Assembly: GCA_025403435.1 (NCBI GenBank)
Contig: CM046341.1
Location: 5,403,462 to 5,467,461, forward strand
Direction of reading: 5' to 3'
DNA: 64,000 bases
Source of the DNA: Artocarpus heterophyllus
Lineage: Eukaryota; Streptophyta; Magnoliopsida; Rosales; Moraceae
The stretch's first letter is position 1. Each line of letters starts with the position of its first letter. The notes below the pieces were generated by a model. It ran no database searches and was not told the DNA's origin. It saw only the letters and a list, made by a program, of their open reading frames with translations. The position numbers and the translations under genes were made by a program. Positions 40,261 to 51,991 of this stretch are shown piece after piece.

Positions 40261-42640
40261 TAAGATTTTTTTTCCAACAAAGAATGTGTTTTATGTATAA
40301 TACAACAATCAATATGAACATTTTAAGATGAATGAAAGTATAAGAGGGAGCAGATGAGCAAAATAGATATAAAATGCGAGAAAATTAATTCGTTTTACCT
40401 ATATATGTACATATAAATATGTATAGATTATATACATATATATGTGTATTAGATATACATATATATATATATGTATTAGAGTTACTTACCTCCTAATTTT
40501 AAATTTTTCTTAATCTGTTATTCTGTTTTAAAAAACTATAAGAATATTCCTTAAACTTTAAAAACATATTATAATCTCATTCTTCCTAATTTTTTAACCT
40601 AAAAACCAGAGCTGAAAAACAAAAATAGCCTCAAATAGTATTGTGAATCGCATATATGCTTTCCGTTAAAAAAGATGTTTATGTTTTTCACATAATTAAA
40701 ATGTTTTTTTTTATAGATTTTTAAAGATGATTTTGTCTTTTTTTTTTTGTTAAGCTTTTTTGCTCAAAGAAAATGTGTAGGAGTCTGAGAGATGCAAAAG
40801 ATACTTTTATAGTTCCAAACAAAAAGAATATATTAAGAAAATAGTTAAAACTGAGAGACGTATTGATTTTAAGTTTATTATTATTATTTAGTTAATTAAT
40901 TAACTCCCGTCAACCTAATAGTTATCTCTAATTCATTGCACGTCTTACATCCATGAAAGAAAGAAGAGACATGGCAAGTAGAATGTAAGAACAAAAATTC
41001 CTTGTGACATGGCAAGTGAGATTGAATAGGAAACATATATAGAGACTTTTTTTTTTTTTTTCCATGTTTCCTTCTAGGAAGAAAAGTAAAACAAAATAAT
41101 AGCCGGCCCTAAGAAAATAACGAAAAAGAGAGAAAAAGAAAGAGTGAGTTGGTTGGAATTCTGAGACTGCCTCCGGGTGTGTTGGACTTTCAATCTTAAA
41201 AATTGGTTACGGAGCTCGTATTGTTGTGGGCTTTTCAATGGCTGTGACTGTGTTTGGCGAGGTAGTTTTGCTAGGGCGGATCTGATTCCGTTTAGAGGAT
41301 GAAATCTAGATGGCTTAGAGGCATATTTTGATGTATTTCTCGTCTAGTGTTTGTACTTTTTCTGGGTTTTATTCTCAATAGTGATAGGCTTCTTTTGGAG
41401 GTGGCAGTGTCGGCTTTGAATGTTGACAGTGGTGACGTGTGTGCTTCACATTTTGCTATTTAAAGTCATCTCATTGGCTTTGCCACTTGTCCTTATAAGC
41501 GTTCTTCCTATCTTGATAGTTCTCCTGTCGACTATACTTTTATTAAAGGTTTACGGTGATCGTGTTTTTGGTTTTAGTTTTATATGTTTTAGTCTAATAA
41601 AGGTGTCGATATTTCTGCCTAGTTTTAGTATGTATTATTGGAGGTGGTTCTCTTACTATTTAAGTTTGTTTGTGGTCCACCAGATTTACATCTTGGCGAG
41701 TTAGAAGTTCCGCTAGTCATGAGTCTACGTGAAGATATTGGTGACTTTAGTACCATAAATTACATACTCTCGATGGATTGAAAGTTCCCATCGTCTGTAG
41801 TGGTTTCAAAAAGAGTCTTATGCATACTCAATTTGAAGTGTCGAGGAATCTTTTTGATATCTGGTCTCGTCTTTTGTCGTCTTTCCTATGTTTCATCAAA
41901 ATTTACTGATGGAATCAGTTTTTATCTAGCGTTTGGTAGTGTATACCACAGAGTCATCTGTATTATTATTAGCGCCTGTAAGACGTTTTAGTTGGATAAA
42001 ATTTTACCTCCAAGAAAAAAGTAAAACATTTTAATTACCTGCCAAATATGCACGATAACGAATTACCTTCTAATTGAGAGAGGATTTTGTACGGACAAAC
42101 GTTACAAAATTGGAATTACTTGATGGATTATTATCTCTTTCCATGTATTAGACTAATGTACACCTTAATTACAAATTCCACCTTTTTGAGCAACTTAAAA
42201 AATACAAACACAAAATGGTTGTACATTACTATGCATGCAAAAACTTATGAAAGCAAACAAAGGTTAAAAATTGTTTAAGATGATAAACATGCAATTTAAA
42301 GTACAACAGGTTTCATAAAGCCCTTTGTTACTAAAGAAAAAGGGACCAACACATGGATGTTGACAAAGCTCCAAACTCTAGAAACAAAAGCAAGGAAGTT
42401 TCGTTTCATCTCCTGCGTACCTTTTTTCCTTGAAGCAAGGATAGAAAAAATTGAAAACGAAGATGCTTGTGGGAGCCAAAAAAAGGAAGAAAAATGAGAG
42501 AACAATTTTTTAAGTTCAAAACCACTTGACCATGGAACAAAGTTGTAGATAACGTTTTAAAAAAATATATATCAAAAAGGAGGATAATTCAAAGAGATGT
42601 GGACACACATTCACTTGTTATAAAAATAAAAAAAAAGAAT

Positions 42641-43696
42641 GGGTAAAACTATGGTAGACCCATTAAAATGGTCTTACCATAAGATCCGTTTTTGGCCATA
42701 CGATTTCATTCGATGATTAAAAAATTAAATAAGCACATTAATACTAAAATAAGAATAAACCCATGAGATTATTAAAAACTCAAAAATTCAAAATTCAAAA
42801 ACAAAACAAAATAAAATCTAATCTCAGAAAAAAAAAAAACAAACAAAAAAAGAAAAGTAGATCCGATCTCCTTCATTGTTGCCGACGACGGCGAGCCACT
42901 GCAGGAGGCCAAACTTCATGAGGGGAGGCGAAGGTCGCAGAGCTCATGGGTGGACTATAGCGACGGATCTGTCAACATGGGGAATCGCATGGAGGTCACA
43001 AGTCGCGACTGTAAAGATCGAGACAGGAGGGGATTCTGTTGTGATGGGTGTGAAGAAGTCAATAGGCTGCTCCTCCATCGTCTCTCCATCGTAATTCTGT
43101 CAAGCTCTTCGACCTTCGTGAGTCGATCTGCTGCTCCTCCATGTGTCTCTCCGCTGTGATTTCATCCTCCGTTGTGCCCCACACTTTCGCAAATCGTGAT
43201 CGCCTCCCGTGGGTTGCGATTCTTTGTGATCTGCCGCTGTTGGGCCCCTTCCCCTCCTCGCTGCCGATGGCGATCAGTCGCAGAGGTTCATTGCTTTGCT
43301 GTCTACGTTATGACCACGGTGGGCTTTTTGTCAAGCCACCGTGGCTTTTTCCATTAATCGTGGAACTTGGTTGGTAAGAAATTGGGACCCACCTTTAGTG
43401 GCTCTCTTTGTCGTGGAACTTCATCATGTGGAGATTGAGACACCGCTGATGGATTCGGGGAAGGAGGACAACGTGGAGACTAGGGTTGCCGGAGTTCCAA
43501 AGTAGAACAAACATTTTTCATTTTTGGTTTTTTTTTTTAATTATGAGTTTTTTAATTTTAATTTTTTTATCATGTGTAGGAAATTCTATTGTAATTTGGA
43601 AGAGATGAATGTTTTAAACTACTGGATTAAATCCAACGGTTAACAAACAATGCTCATAATAAGACCTTTTTAGAGGGTCTTAAAATAGCATTGCCC
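42641..43696. mobile_element. Non-autonomous Mutator-like element with 9-bp TSD
   Basis: The left end GGGTAAAACTATGGTAGACC and the reverse-complemented right end GGGCAATGCTATTTTAAGAC begin inverted repeats of about 44 bp (shared GACCC, TAAAA and GGTCTTA blocks). Both sides carry the 9-bp duplication AAAAAGAAT (42632-42640 and 43697-43705), the length diagnostic of Mutator-like elements. There is no transposase. The interior at about 42875-43500 is much GC-richer than its surroundings, as in Pack-MULEs that have captured gene fragments. The left end resembles that of the 5448-6430 element, so both may be mobilised by one source. Confidence 0.7.
42876..43377. other. GC-rich interior of the MULE, possible captured gene fragment
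   Basis: Overlapping frames of 60-80 codons on the + strand (42876-43094, 42950-43159, 43141-43377) arise because this stretch is GC-rich. None has a recognisable domain. Captured exon sequence is a reasonable guess, but the parent gene is unknown. Confidence 0.25.
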
Positions 43697-43924
43697 AAAA
43701 AGAATATATAAAAACCAAAGTATATGGAGGGGCCGGGGCATGAAACCTTTGGTTTAAGTTCACATTATATTAGTGGAGAATGGTGTGGATTCATGTCAAT
43801 GATTCAAATAGATAAGCAAAGGCATTCAAGGACAAAAACACACAAAAGAAAAGGAGAGAGAAAGAGATGAGAAAATAAAGAAAAGAGTAAAGCCTAGCCA
43901 ACAATTATAAGACAACACAACAGT

Positions 43925-43961
<37 letters not shown>

Positions 43962-44127
43962 TATATATACGAAAAGCAAAGTCTATCCAAAAGAGCGGGC
44001 ATATTTCAATTTTTTCCCCTTTCTTCTTCCTATTGGCTTATTTAAAATCTAATAGTTCAAAACAGTATTGTATTAATTACGGGTGTTTTTTTTATCTGTC
44101 TATAGATTTATTTTTTAAGGTTAAACA

Positions 44128-44290
44128 GTTATTTGACATCTTGATTAGAATGGTTGGTTCCAAACCAACAAGTAAGATAATACCCTTTACAACTATAATA
44201 AAAAATAAAAAAGTAGCTATAATATAAAACTTTTACATGCTACAGTTTTTAAGTCAACACTTTTATTTCTAACCGCTTTCTCAAACACCT
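44128..44290. repeat. TGCTACAGT-family MITE
   Basis: Contains AACTTTTACATGCTACAGTT and ends in TTTCTCAAACACCT, matching the family pattern. Left boundary approximate. Confidence 0.4.
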
Positions 44291-45096
44291 CGTAAGTAAA
44301 TATTTTTCAAATATTTGAATTTCATTAATGAACTTGATAAATTGTAAAAAAAAAAAAATCAACTACTATCAATTGTTTAGGAATCCATGCTTTCTAAACA
44401 ATAATTAGAATATAGAAGCATAATTATGTGAACATTGGTAATTTAAAAATATAAAATGAAAATTGTAATGCTGACAATATTAATGCTATGCATAAGGGTT
44501 GCATCGCATATTGTTTTATGAAGCCACATAACAAGGCGGCGAATCATATATTAAATTGAAATGATTAGCGGTTGAGAAAATTGGATGGTTTTTTCAAACT
44601 TCCTGTGTAGGCTAAAGCTGCATATTGCTATCTAATTAAACTTCAAGGAACCATATTTGGTCAAAGAAGGAAAACTCTTGCTTTCAAAATGAAAGATTTT
44701 GGGCAAATTATTGGAACCTAAAAAGTCAAAAAGCACAAGTGAAACGAAAAAAAAAATGGGCAGGTGCAAAAAATGGGTAAGCGAGCTATATAGTAAGCTA
44801 GATTCTAGAGAAGTATTGTAGGGAAAAAAAAAAAAAAAAAAAAGAACCATACAAAAGGGGGCATTTTCCTACCCCTAACAAAATGCTACACGTAGCTTTC
44901 TAAAAAAAAAAAAAAAAACTGAAGTAGAACAAAAGCACATAAAGAAAGACACCTTGGAGTCACCCCAGGCCTAGGGCTTTATGCATTTACTTGAACACGG
45001 AACTAGTAAAGACAGAGCCTTTGTTTGCCGTTGTTATAATAAAAAACAAATAATTATTACAATATAAAGCTTATATATTTTATAATTTATAAATTA

Positions 45097-45158
45097 ATAT
45101 TTTTAGTTCTAATCACTTGTTAAATATTATAGAAAAGAGTTAGAATAACAAACTTCAA

Positions 45159-45189
<31 letters not shown>

Positions 45190-45307
45190 GAACTAATATA
45201 ATTATCAAACCAATAATTTTAGTTCTAGTCACTCATTAGATACCGTAAAAAAAAAGTTAAAATAACAAACTTTAAAATAATAATAATAATAATAATAATA
45301 AAAGAAC
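45097..45307. repeat. Tandem duplication carrying two AAT microsatellites
   Basis: Two units share TTTTAGTTCTA, TCACT(T/C), GTTA(G/A)AATAACAAACTT and AAAATAATAATAAT followed by AAAAGAAC. The (AAT)n runs are at about 45160-45187 and 45276-45302. Confidence 0.6.
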
Positions 45308-47544
45308 GAGTATAGCAAGATCTTTTTTTCTGATAGATAAAGGAATAAATTAAATCTAAACTATATCAAATTAAGAATAATTATGATAATTTTATCAAAT
45401 CATGATAAGTTTAGTTTACCAAGTATAATTGCTGTTCACTTGCTGAAGTCATCACTGGATTACATTAAGTGACCTTTTTTTATTTTTTCCTGATCACATG
45501 AGGTACTATTTGATTTAAGAGTATACGTATACGTAACCATATCCGCCAACTCAAAATTTACACGCATGTGTTCTTGTATAATGCCTATGAGGTCAATAAA
45601 ATTTTGAGAAATGACATGACATGCTACAATTTTATGTTTTTAGATTCATAGCATGAGTTTTTTTTTCATTTTTTTTATTTTTTATTTTTATTTTTGAGTA
45701 GTCTCTTTGCGTTGTGTAAATTTTAAACTTCAATATTTATGTCATAAATAAGGAAGTGAGGTTTTCTTACGTTTCTCAAAATTTCTCTAAGAGTTCCCTA
45801 ACAGGTAAGTCCTATATATACCAGTTTTGTGTCATGAATTCATTTTGTTGAACTCAAATGTTGGGCTAAGTAGGGGTGTTTATAGATCAGATTACAAAAA
45901 TTAGGGGTTAATTTGTAATTCCATCAGTATATAGCGGAAGGAAAATTCAATATGAAACCATTATGTGAACATCCCCAATCTAATCTTTCGAAAAACTACA
46001 TATTTTATTGATTCATGGATTGAGGCTTTAAATTTATTTAAAAAATTAGAAATTATAATTAATATAATATAATTCAATAAAATCTGACATGGTACAACCC
46101 AATCGAATGCAAGCCTTTGATAACAAACTAAATTATAGCTTTACAAAACAAACTTAGATAAATTTTAAACATAAGTAAATGTCACGAGCAAATAATGTTG
46201 ATCTTTGTAATTGGACTAAGTTTTCTTTTTTTAACCATATAAAATTTAGACACAATATCGTAGGTGTATAAGTTTATATATTTATTAAAATTATATAGGT
46301 ATATGTATATATAATTTATACAATATATGAAGTTTGGATTCACGGATTACACAAATTCAGAGATATTCAATCCGCAATCTAATTCATACATTTCGGATTG
46401 GGATTTTCCTAATTCAAGAACAATCCATATTTTTTATAATCAGATCCATTGGATTAGATTTAACGGATTAAACGGATTGATGTATTCCGTGAACAGCCTA
46501 GGGCCAACTTACCTCGATAATTATGACATGTAATGTGTTGTTTCACACTCAAATATGACATAGGTGTTCCCGGATTCTCGAGGTGACACAGCCTAACCCT
46601 CAAGGTGTTATTGCCTTATGCTCAAGGACGCACCACAATCTCAATGTTAAGTTGTCATCTCTTTATGCTCAAGGTGGATGCATCCTCGTCTACATCTGAA
46701 ATGTTGTCACTTGGTACTCGAGGTAAACGTGCCAAATGCTCAATACAAATCCCGCGTCCACCTACACTCAATGTACACTCTAATAACACCTTATTTGTTA
46801 CGTCTTAAGCCCAATGTATACATATAGGTAAGGAAGAAGGACACAACTACAATCTCATGCGTAGATTGCCCCATGTACGATCTTCAACAGTCTAATGTAT
46901 CGACATATGTTAGAACAATCTTATTTAACCCCTTGGACTATAATCCCGTTACTAAAAAAACTGTAAGACTTAGTCTAAAAAGTACACTACATACTAGATC
47001 GATGCCAATAGTTTTGTGAGAAGTGGGTTATAGCTGACGGGAATGAAAAGAATTTTTCCACATGTGATGGTGTTCACTTGGTGTTGAAAAGGATGGCTTT
47101 GATGTCTTCGAGGTACAACCCTAACAGATCCCCGATGATAGGTATAGGGTTTGGAATTGAATTTGCAATGAAGGGAATCAAGAGTTTATAAGCCCATTAA
47201 TTATCCTATATTCTTAATCAATTTTTAGCTTCTTTAACAAGCAAAATTCCTCTATGTCACTCACGGCAGCCATATCCCAACTAGGTGATTTCACGAATTC
47301 TAGTTTTTATCAGATAGCAGCCCTTCTCAAGTTGCTTCATTGGGTGAACCATTCATATTACAAAGTATTGCAACATTCAAGGTACAAAGAACTATGGCTT
47401 ATATGATGTTTATTTCCATACTTGACATGGTGGTTTGTATTTTATTCCAATTCACTATGCTTAGGCCTAAATCAACATTAGTCCGTATTAGCCATCGCAT
47501 CTTTAGTGGCTTACCTTTATTATCAGTAGTTGATGGGAAAGTAT

Positions 47545-47765
47545 TGTGACACCCGTTATTCTACTAACGGGTATTAAGGTAATTAAATTAATTTTTAGTG
47601 TATCAATAAAAAAAAATTGTTTCATTTAAAATCCATTTCACAATATTTATTTCTATCTATTTTTAAATTTTTTAAAAATTCTCCTATATTTATTTAGTAT
47701 GTTTACTGAAAAGCCTTAGAACTTTTAATAAATTTCAAAAATATTATTTTGGCATTATGTGCGCT
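47545..47765 (+). mobile_element. Left part of an older solo LTR, split by a later insertion
   Basis: Begins TGTGACACCCGTTATTC and is preceded by AGTAT (47540-47544). It aligns with the first 220 bp of the solo LTR at 22286 and stops at GCGCT, the target duplicated by the inserted element. It continues at 55976. Together the halves make one LTR in + orientation with target duplication AGTAT on both outer sides. Confidence 0.9.
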
Positions 47766-49742
47766 TGTAACGCCCCTATATGGGGGTTAACAGTTTTTAA
47801 TGAGATAAAATAAAAATAAATAATAAAAGTAAAACCTTAAAGATTAAAATTTGCCCGGGACTTAAATGAAAACTCTCAACTCAAAAATAAAAATATAAAC
47901 GACAAATAAACCACAGTTTTAATGTAGCACCTTAAATTTAATAATATAAACTGTTGTCATCATCATTTTAACCCTCAACACATTGTAATACAGTCACAGA
48001 AAGTAACAATTGATGCTTACATTATCATGAAGAACATTCTCAACGATTGAAGCAGTCCCAATGTAATATAGCTACATCACTTCCTCAACTATATTTCTCG
48101 TAGCCACCTTACACTTAGTGAGTCCTGAAAAGATATAAACATAAGGGTATGAGCAACACTATGCTCAGTAGAGAAAGCCATTACTCACCTTTAGGTTTTT
48201 ATCATTACCACATTAAAACCTGCATGGTTAGTAAGTTACATCACATTCCAGATTATGAGGTTTATTATGATCACATCTTATGGATACCGTAGTTAATCGT
48301 TACCAAGTGTCATAATTACACATTTATACAAATATTACAAATCATCATTGTTCCTAGGTATCCATGTTAAATTGAGTATCACTCAACTCATCGAAACCCA
48401 AATGGGCGCACTTGATCACCCTATAAACATTCCAAGGGTGTTCCGGTGAGGGGACATCAAGCCCCGAGTCCTCACCAAATCGATTCCTGTACAGTGTGTT
48501 CTGGGACTTTCAACCCAAGGAAGCGTCATCGCCTTCCCCCTACTTTACCTTTTAGGGTATTCATGCCCAAGGACGTAACCGTCGCCCTTTTCATGTCTCA
48601 CAATTTCTCTATATTAAATCATTATTAATAGAGTTAATTTTCCTAACCATGCTTCTCAATTTATAACATGTGTCAATTCATTATGTTCCTCGCCGTACAA
48701 TACAAGACGAGTCCATGTCATAGTTTCATATGTGATACACATATAATATCAGTTCAACATAGATATATATATATTGCGGCAAAACAATCAATTTTAATTC
48801 TATAAAAACCTCACAAAAGATGAGTAATAGAATCCCTACCTTTTAAGCTTATCAACAGTCTCTTAATCCTGGAATCAATTAACGTTAGCTCCATACTCCC
48901 TTGATCCTAAGGCGTGCATAAGGACAATTAAAACTAAAGCACAACATACAACTACATTCATAAAATTTATTTTAATTTAATCTTAGAATTTCAAGAAATA
49001 ACCACTGCCCATAGAGGTATTATAAAGTTTAACAATATAAATTTTCTGTCTAGGGCATATACACTTAGACTTCATACATATGCTCCAAAATAGCAACAAA
49101 CATATACTTAGGTTTAAGAACGCAAATTTGAATAATCCTTTAGTATAAAAGAAAATTTATAAATGAAAGACTAAATTTGTTCATAAGATTCTAACCTCGG
49201 ATTATGGTTAGTTGGAAGCTTGAAATGGCTTCAAAACAGGTTCCTTTACTTCAGTATGACTGAAATTCTTGCTCAAATAGAGGTGATGGTGGCTGATTTT
49301 TATGGCTGCCTTGAAGAAGTTCTCTAAGTATTTTGCTTCAGCAAAGAAATAAGAAGAAGAGTGTGGGAACCGTGGAAGAGAAAGGAAGAAAAGATGAAGT
49401 CTTTGAAGAGAAGTGATAGAAACAATTATAGAGGAGACATGTTGAAGCATGTCACGGAGGAAATAAAGAAAATGAGGGTCAAGAGTAGTTGGAAAAGATA
49501 TCCTTATGTCTCATCTAAAGACTTTAACACACATAATGCCAATATGACATTTTTGAGATTTATTAGAAGTTCTAAGGCTTTTTAGTAATCATACTAAATA
49601 AATATAGGAGAATTTTAGAAAATTTAAAAATAGATAAAAATAAATATTATAAAATAAATTTAAATGAAGCAATTTTTTTTTTTATACATTAAAAATTAAT
49701 TTAATTACCTCAATACCCGTTAGAAGAATAACGGGTGTCACA
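47766..49742 (-). repeat. 3' LTR of the complete element
   Basis: 1977 bp. I found no difference from the 53994-55970 copy in the many lines I compared, including an 11-T run. In element orientation it runs from 49742 to 47766, TGTGACACCC to GTTACA. Confidence 0.93.
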
Positions 49743-49756
49743 GCTCTACCCCCCTT
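49743..49756 (-). other. Polypurine tract
   Basis: On the minus strand AAGGGGGGTAGAGC lies directly before the 3' LTR, preceded by GAGGACGAAATTTCTTT. This is the usual plant Ty3/gypsy arrangement for priming plus-strand DNA synthesis. Confidence 0.8.
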
Positions 49757-50697
49757 AAAGAAATTTCGTCCTCGAAATTTCAATTCTAGCAATACTAGTA
49801 AAAATTTTAATTCCATTATGATTCCAATTCCGAGTCTAAACCGTTAATGTTGTTTGTCCTCCAAATTTAAGTTATCGTATTTCCACTTATTTACTTGCAT
49901 AATAAATCTTACTCCTAAATCCCTCAATAAGAGTATTTCTGACAAGTTTCAACTTATAACACCGTATAATAGTCTAAGAATCTGATCAGGCATACATATT
50001 GACCATATCATGATTCCAGTCCTTCATTGTCCATGGACTGTGATTTACAATCACATTTAAGGAGATTGCCAGAGAAATTTTATATACTTCATCTTTAGGT
50101 TCCTTTTCCTTTTTGAGTAAGGAAAAGTCAAATATATTTGATTTCATACCTCAACTAATAAACTAGAACATAATCATAAAACATATATCACAAACACTTT
50201 TATTCAAAACTATACATTAAACTTACTCATAGAGATATTAAACGGAATCTCAGAGTTGCAAACATACCCGGCATATTTTTCATTAAACAGCTATCCTCAT
50301 GACACAAACATTCAATCCAAATAATATACTCATATTTCATATGGAATATCCCCATAACTGACTCTGGTACTTCCACATAATATTAACAGAATATTACACA
50401 TTACAAACATAATACGGATACGTTTCGAGAGTACAAGGCACTCCGTATACCAGCTATCCATATCATGCATGCTTAGAGGATACAAAAACATCGATAAACA
50501 AAAGATCGGACCTTAAGAAGGATGCGTTTCGAGAGCATCAAGTACTCCGTATCCAGCCATCCCGGCATTAGGCTCAATGAATCTAAAAGATTGAACAACA
50601 ACGTACCACAAGAAACACAGAATACAAGACAAACGGTTATTCGCAACACACGAAATACGGACACACATGCCTATATGCCAAAGATAAAACAAAAAGA
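49757..50697 (-). other. Element 3' untranslated region
   Basis: No open frame of note lies between the LOG-like stop codon and the polypurine tract. It contains an imperfect direct repeat of about 45 bp starting CGTTTCGAGAG at 50421 and 50525 (period 104, + strand reading), both followed by ACTCCGTAT and CCAGC.ATCC. Confidence 0.5.
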
Positions 50698-51387
50698 TTA
50701 CAGATGGAGATTCAAATCAATTGGCCGCTCCCGGCTTTCCCTTTCCCATTCAAGCTTGGATGTTGCAGTGTCGGATTCTGGATGTATGATTTGCATTTTA
50801 TCTATCAATTCCTCAGCTGTTGAAGCAGTAACAAAGATTTGTCTCTCCGATTCTGTAGTGATGTTTTCTTCCACAGCGTAATCTAGAAATTTCAAAAGAC
50901 CGTCATAAAAACCATTTACATTCAGCAGTCCCAAAGGTTTGGAATAAAAGCCCAACAATTGCCCACAAGCAACTATAAATATTTCCTCAAGAGTACCTAG
51001 ACCACCAGGTAATGCTATAAAAGCATCAGAATTATAGATTATGTCTTTAAAATTTTTAGGGATACTCCTGACTCCTTCTCCCTTACCTATGGCTTCCTTA
51101 CAAAGGTTTCCTTCAACTGGAATATGAGGCCAAATTCTTACATCAGTAGCGTCGCTAGACCTAGCTGCTAGTGTCATATTTACCATCATTTTTATACTAC
51201 CACCCCCATAGATTATGTTAATCTTCTTGCGTGCTAGGACTTGCCCTAAGTGATTTGCAGCTTCTAAATAAGCTTTATCTTTTCCAAGGCTGGAACCACA
51301 AAAGACACAGACATTCTTTATTTTCTTCGTGGACTGGGAGGTAGACATATTTGGTTTATAGAAGTGGTTGCTTAATGTCTGCTCCAC
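50698..51387 (-). CDS. LOG-like cytokinin-activating enzyme homologue, retrotransposon cargo
   Basis: 229 residues, one uninterrupted frame. LOG enzymes release active cytokinin bases from their riboside 5'-monophosphates. Family features: NVCVFCGSS (25-33), YGGGSI (60-65), SDAFIALPGGLGTLEE (120-135, holding PGGxGTxxE and its catalytic Glu), GLLNVNGFYDGLL (153-165). Length and spacing match plant LOGs: the stretch from GGGS to DAF is 63 residues, as I recall for Arabidopsis LOG1, so no gap is needed. Within it, residues about 76-118 are strongly diverged, and the usual Met-His-x-Arg-Lys is replaced, with Asn112 where the catalytic Arg should be. Host LOG genes have several introns; this copy has none, suggesting capture from spliced RNA. 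Activity is doubtful; a binding or decoy role is possible. An in-frame Met14 is an alternative start. Confidence 0.85.
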   Translation of the reverse strand: MEQTLSNHFYKPNMSTSQSTKKIKNVCVFCGSSLGKDKAYLEAANHLGQVLARKKINIIYGGGSIKMMVNMTLAARSSDATDVRIWPHIPVEGNLCKEAIGKGEGVRSIPKNFKDIIYNSDAFIALPGGLGTLEEIFIVACGQLLGFYSKPLGLLNVNGFYDGLLKFLDYAVEENITTESERQIFVTASTAEELIDKMQIIHPESDTATSKLEWERESRERPIDLNLHL

Positions 51388-51991
51388 TTAGACTTCGGGT
51401 TCTACATGAGATTTTAAAGATGAGAAATATACAAAAAGGGCTAAAGAGATAGACGAGTAGGTAATGAAAAAGTAATCCAAAGATTTAAACAAAATCTTGT
51501 GCGGATAAGAAAGTAAGATAAGGTGATTGATAGTTTATAGAAAATCTGATTCACTTTTTGAAAAAGATTAGACTCTAATTGTATAACTTTTGACAATTGA
51601 GAACAATTCGACAAAAGACCCTCATGACACAACTGTAGACTTTTTGACAAATATACTCCAAGTCTAGAAATTTAATATAAACGACAAATACTGTAGAACT
51701 TTTGAAATTTGAGACACAAATCTTGAAATATCTGGATAAGCTTTTCAAAATTCAAACATATTACTGTACCGTATGTAACGTGTCTGATAAGATAATATAT
51801 TTTATTATATATATATTTAAGAAAATCATAAATTAAATAAGATATTAACACTTACTGTATCAATCTAATAATCACAATTATTTCAAACACAAAAGCAAAT
51901 ATTCTGAGTAAAAGAAAAACACAAACTGTTGAACATCAGCTAAAACTGCTTCAAATAAGTAAAGACTAAATAACCTTTATAGAGCGATGAC
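51388..51991 (-). other. Spacer between the two cargo frames
   Basis: 604 bp, AT-rich. A 69-codon frame (51441-51650, minus) has no recognisable family and is probably chance. No promoter or terminator can be assigned. Confidence 0.4.

Larger units (their letters stand above)
37091..42631. other. Intergenic DNA, no gene recognised
   Basis: AT-rich with a (CA)n patch near 37250, ATT repeats near 37453, a MITE at 38189-38300 and a dispersed repeat at 39840-40260. A block at 41094-42011 with fewer AT runs is flanked by near-identical 15-17-mers (see findings). The 94-codon frame at 41420-41704 is hydrophobic and T-rich and matches no family I recognise. Confidence 0.5.
43706..47539. other. Intergenic DNA, no gene recognised
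   Basis: AT-rich, with a (CA)n(TA)n tract (43924-43969), a MITE at 44128-44290, and two tandem-like copies of about 95 bp (45097-45196 and 45215-45307) that both end in (AAT)n runs. At 46.5-47.5 kb base composition becomes more balanced and short frames look like decayed coding sequence, perhaps old retroelement remains. No domain could be named. Confidence 0.45.

Noticed and set aside
46550..47540. Possible retrotransposon pol remnant beside the nested LTRs
   Set aside because: Composition is coding-like, but I could not identify any protease, RT or integrase motif in any frame, so it is only described as decayed sequence.
48446..48628. Recurring 60-codon frames beginning MRGHQAPSPHQ (also at 23400, 54674 and 57266)
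   Set aside because: They recur because they lie in all four LTR copies. They sit in noncoding LTR, differ in strand relative to element transcription, and have no family.
49208..49585. Overlapping Ser/Phe-rich and Lys/Arg-rich frames (also at 22442, 22577, 55436, 55589 and 55910)
   Set aside because: Opposite-strand shadows of the same purine-rich LTR segment, repeated in every LTR copy.
50522..50881. 119-codon + strand frame
   Set aside because: Antisense to the end of the LOG-like gene and without family resemblance.
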